Below are positions 63,477 through 64,000 of a DNA stretch of 64,000 nucleotides, one piece after another. The DNA is taken from assembly GCF_002797895.1 (NCBI RefSeq), contig NZ_PGES01000001.1, forward strand, positions 1-64,000, written 5' to 3'. The notes under the pieces are model-generated. The model saw only the letters and a program-made list of their open reading frames with translations. It did not search any database and was not told the origin of the DNA. The DNA is from Janthinobacterium sp. 67. Lineage in GTDB: Bacteria; Pseudomonadota; Gammaproteobacteria; Burkholderiales; Burkholderiaceae_D. Within the stretch, counting starts at the first letter, position 1, and each line of letters begins with the position of its first letter. Made by a program: the position numbers and the translations under genes.

Positions 63477-63875
63477 ATGGCTGATCCAAAGATGAAATTT
63501 TTAGTCGTTGACGATTTTTCGACGATGCGCCGCATTGTCCGGAATCTGTTGAAGGAACTGGGTTATGCCAACGTCGATGAGGCGGAAGACGGCGTGATGG
63601 GCCTGGCCAAGCTGCGCGCGGAATCGTTCGATTTCGTCGTCTCGGACTGGAACATGCCAAACATGGATGGCCTGACGATGCTGCAGCATATCCGCGCCGA
63701 TCCCGCACTGGCCAAGCTGCCCGTGCTGATGGTCACGGCCGAAGCGAAAAAAGAAAACATCATCGCCGCCGCCCAGGCTGGCGCCAGCGGTTATGTCGTC
63801 AAGCCGTTCACGGCCGCGACCCTCGATGAAAAGCTGAACAAGATTTTCGAGAAGCTGGAAAAAGCGGGCGCCTGA
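63477..63875 (+). CDS. cheY: Chemotaxis response regulator CheY (second copy)
   Basis: Receiver protein of 132 residues close to the enterobacterial Che[21 protein letters not shown], phospho-Asp in [11 protein letters not shown], Thr in LMVTAEAK and Lys in [11 protein letters not shown]. It is therefore the most likely flagellar-switch ligand. CGGAG lies upstream. A terminator follows at once, so no cheZ lies directly downstream in this operon. Confidence 0.95.
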   Translation: MADPKMKFLVVDDFSTMRRIVRNLLKELGYANVDEAEDGVMGLAKLRAESFDFVVSDWNMPNMDGLTMLQHIRADPALAKLPVLMVTAEAKKENIIAAAQAGASGYVVKPFTAATLDEKLNKIFEKLEKAGA

Positions 63876-63898
63876 TTCAGGTTTGACCGTTATCAAGA

Positions 63899-63934
63899 AA
63901 AACGCTGCCCGTGCAAACCGGCAGCGTTTTTTTT
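63899..63934 (+). terminator. Terminator of the chemotaxis operon
   Basis: An 11-bp stem (AAAACGCTGCC with GGCAGCGTTTT) with a 10-base loop and an 8-base T run closes the cheY gene. The complementary A run also serves the convergent SDR gene. Confidence 0.85.
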
Positions 63935-63947
63935 GTCCGCAAGAATA

Positions 63948-64000
63948 TCAGACCAGCCCGCCATTCGCGCGCAGGGTTTGTCCGTTGATCCAGCGGCCAT
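63948..64000 (-). CDS. C-terminal end of an SDR-family oxidoreductase (partial)
   Basis: Only the last 16 codons and the stop (63948-63950) are in the window. They read GRWINGQTLRANGGLV, a usual C-terminus of short-chain dehydrogenases. The gene runs in from beyond base 64000. Confidence 0.6.
   Translation of the reverse strand, partial: GRWINGQTLRANGGLV

Overview
The window looks like a chromosomal piece of a motile, high-GC betaproteobacterium, most likely Oxalobacteraceae and close to Janthinobacterium or Massilia. This rests on GC-rich codon use, an flhDC-motAB-cheAWRDBY block, a kynurenine pathway pair, a MocR regulator and a polyol ABC operon. No database search was possible, so the placement is inference.

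Layout: 1-445 holds the end of a secreted, probably carbohydrate-binding protein and a strong terminator. 499-9289 is a polyol (mannitol/sorbitol type) uptake and oxidation locus: a LamB-like porin, a binding protein, two permeases, an ATPase, a mannitol 2-dehydrogenase, a broken AraC regulator and an intact paralogue. 9361-15609 carries a phytase-like lipoprotein, an S9 peptidase, a GST with a divergent HxlR regulator, and a small exported protein. 15945-18977 holds an HD-GYP phosphodiesterase and an Aer-like PAS chemoreceptor. 18949-20642 has a DUF2071 protein and 3-hydroxybutyrate dehydrogenase. 20735-29562 is a glycerol-3-phosphate/ether-lipid-like cluster (AraC, AGPS-like FAD oxidase, GlpD-like oxidase, small protein, FGGY kinase), followed by a TonB receptor behind a Fur-box-like palindrome.

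29772-35271 carries a REC-PAS-GGDEF protein, an aminotransferase, an EamA exporter and a divergent MocR regulator. htpG follows at 35360-37279. 37509-42025 has two TetR regulators and a probable electrophile/redox-stress operon whose first gene is a fused old yellow enzyme-OsmC protein. 42192-48185 is a set of small membrane, hydrolase and repeat proteins. 48185-50370 encodes kynureninase and tryptophan 2,3-dioxygenase with a small hydrolase downstream.

50371-63875 is the flagellar master-regulator and chemotaxis block: flhD, flhC, a membrane methyltransferase, motA, motB, a CheZ-like protein, cheY, cheA, cheW, an MCP, cheR, cheD, cheB and a second cheY, closed by a terminator. The end of an SDR gene on the minus strand finishes the window. 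Two well-spaced sigma-28-like promoters lie upstream of flhDC. No canonical cheZ follows the last cheY; the 182-residue protein after motB carries the D-x-x-x-Q signature of CheZ and may do that job. No rRNA, tRNA, IS element or CRISPR array was seen.
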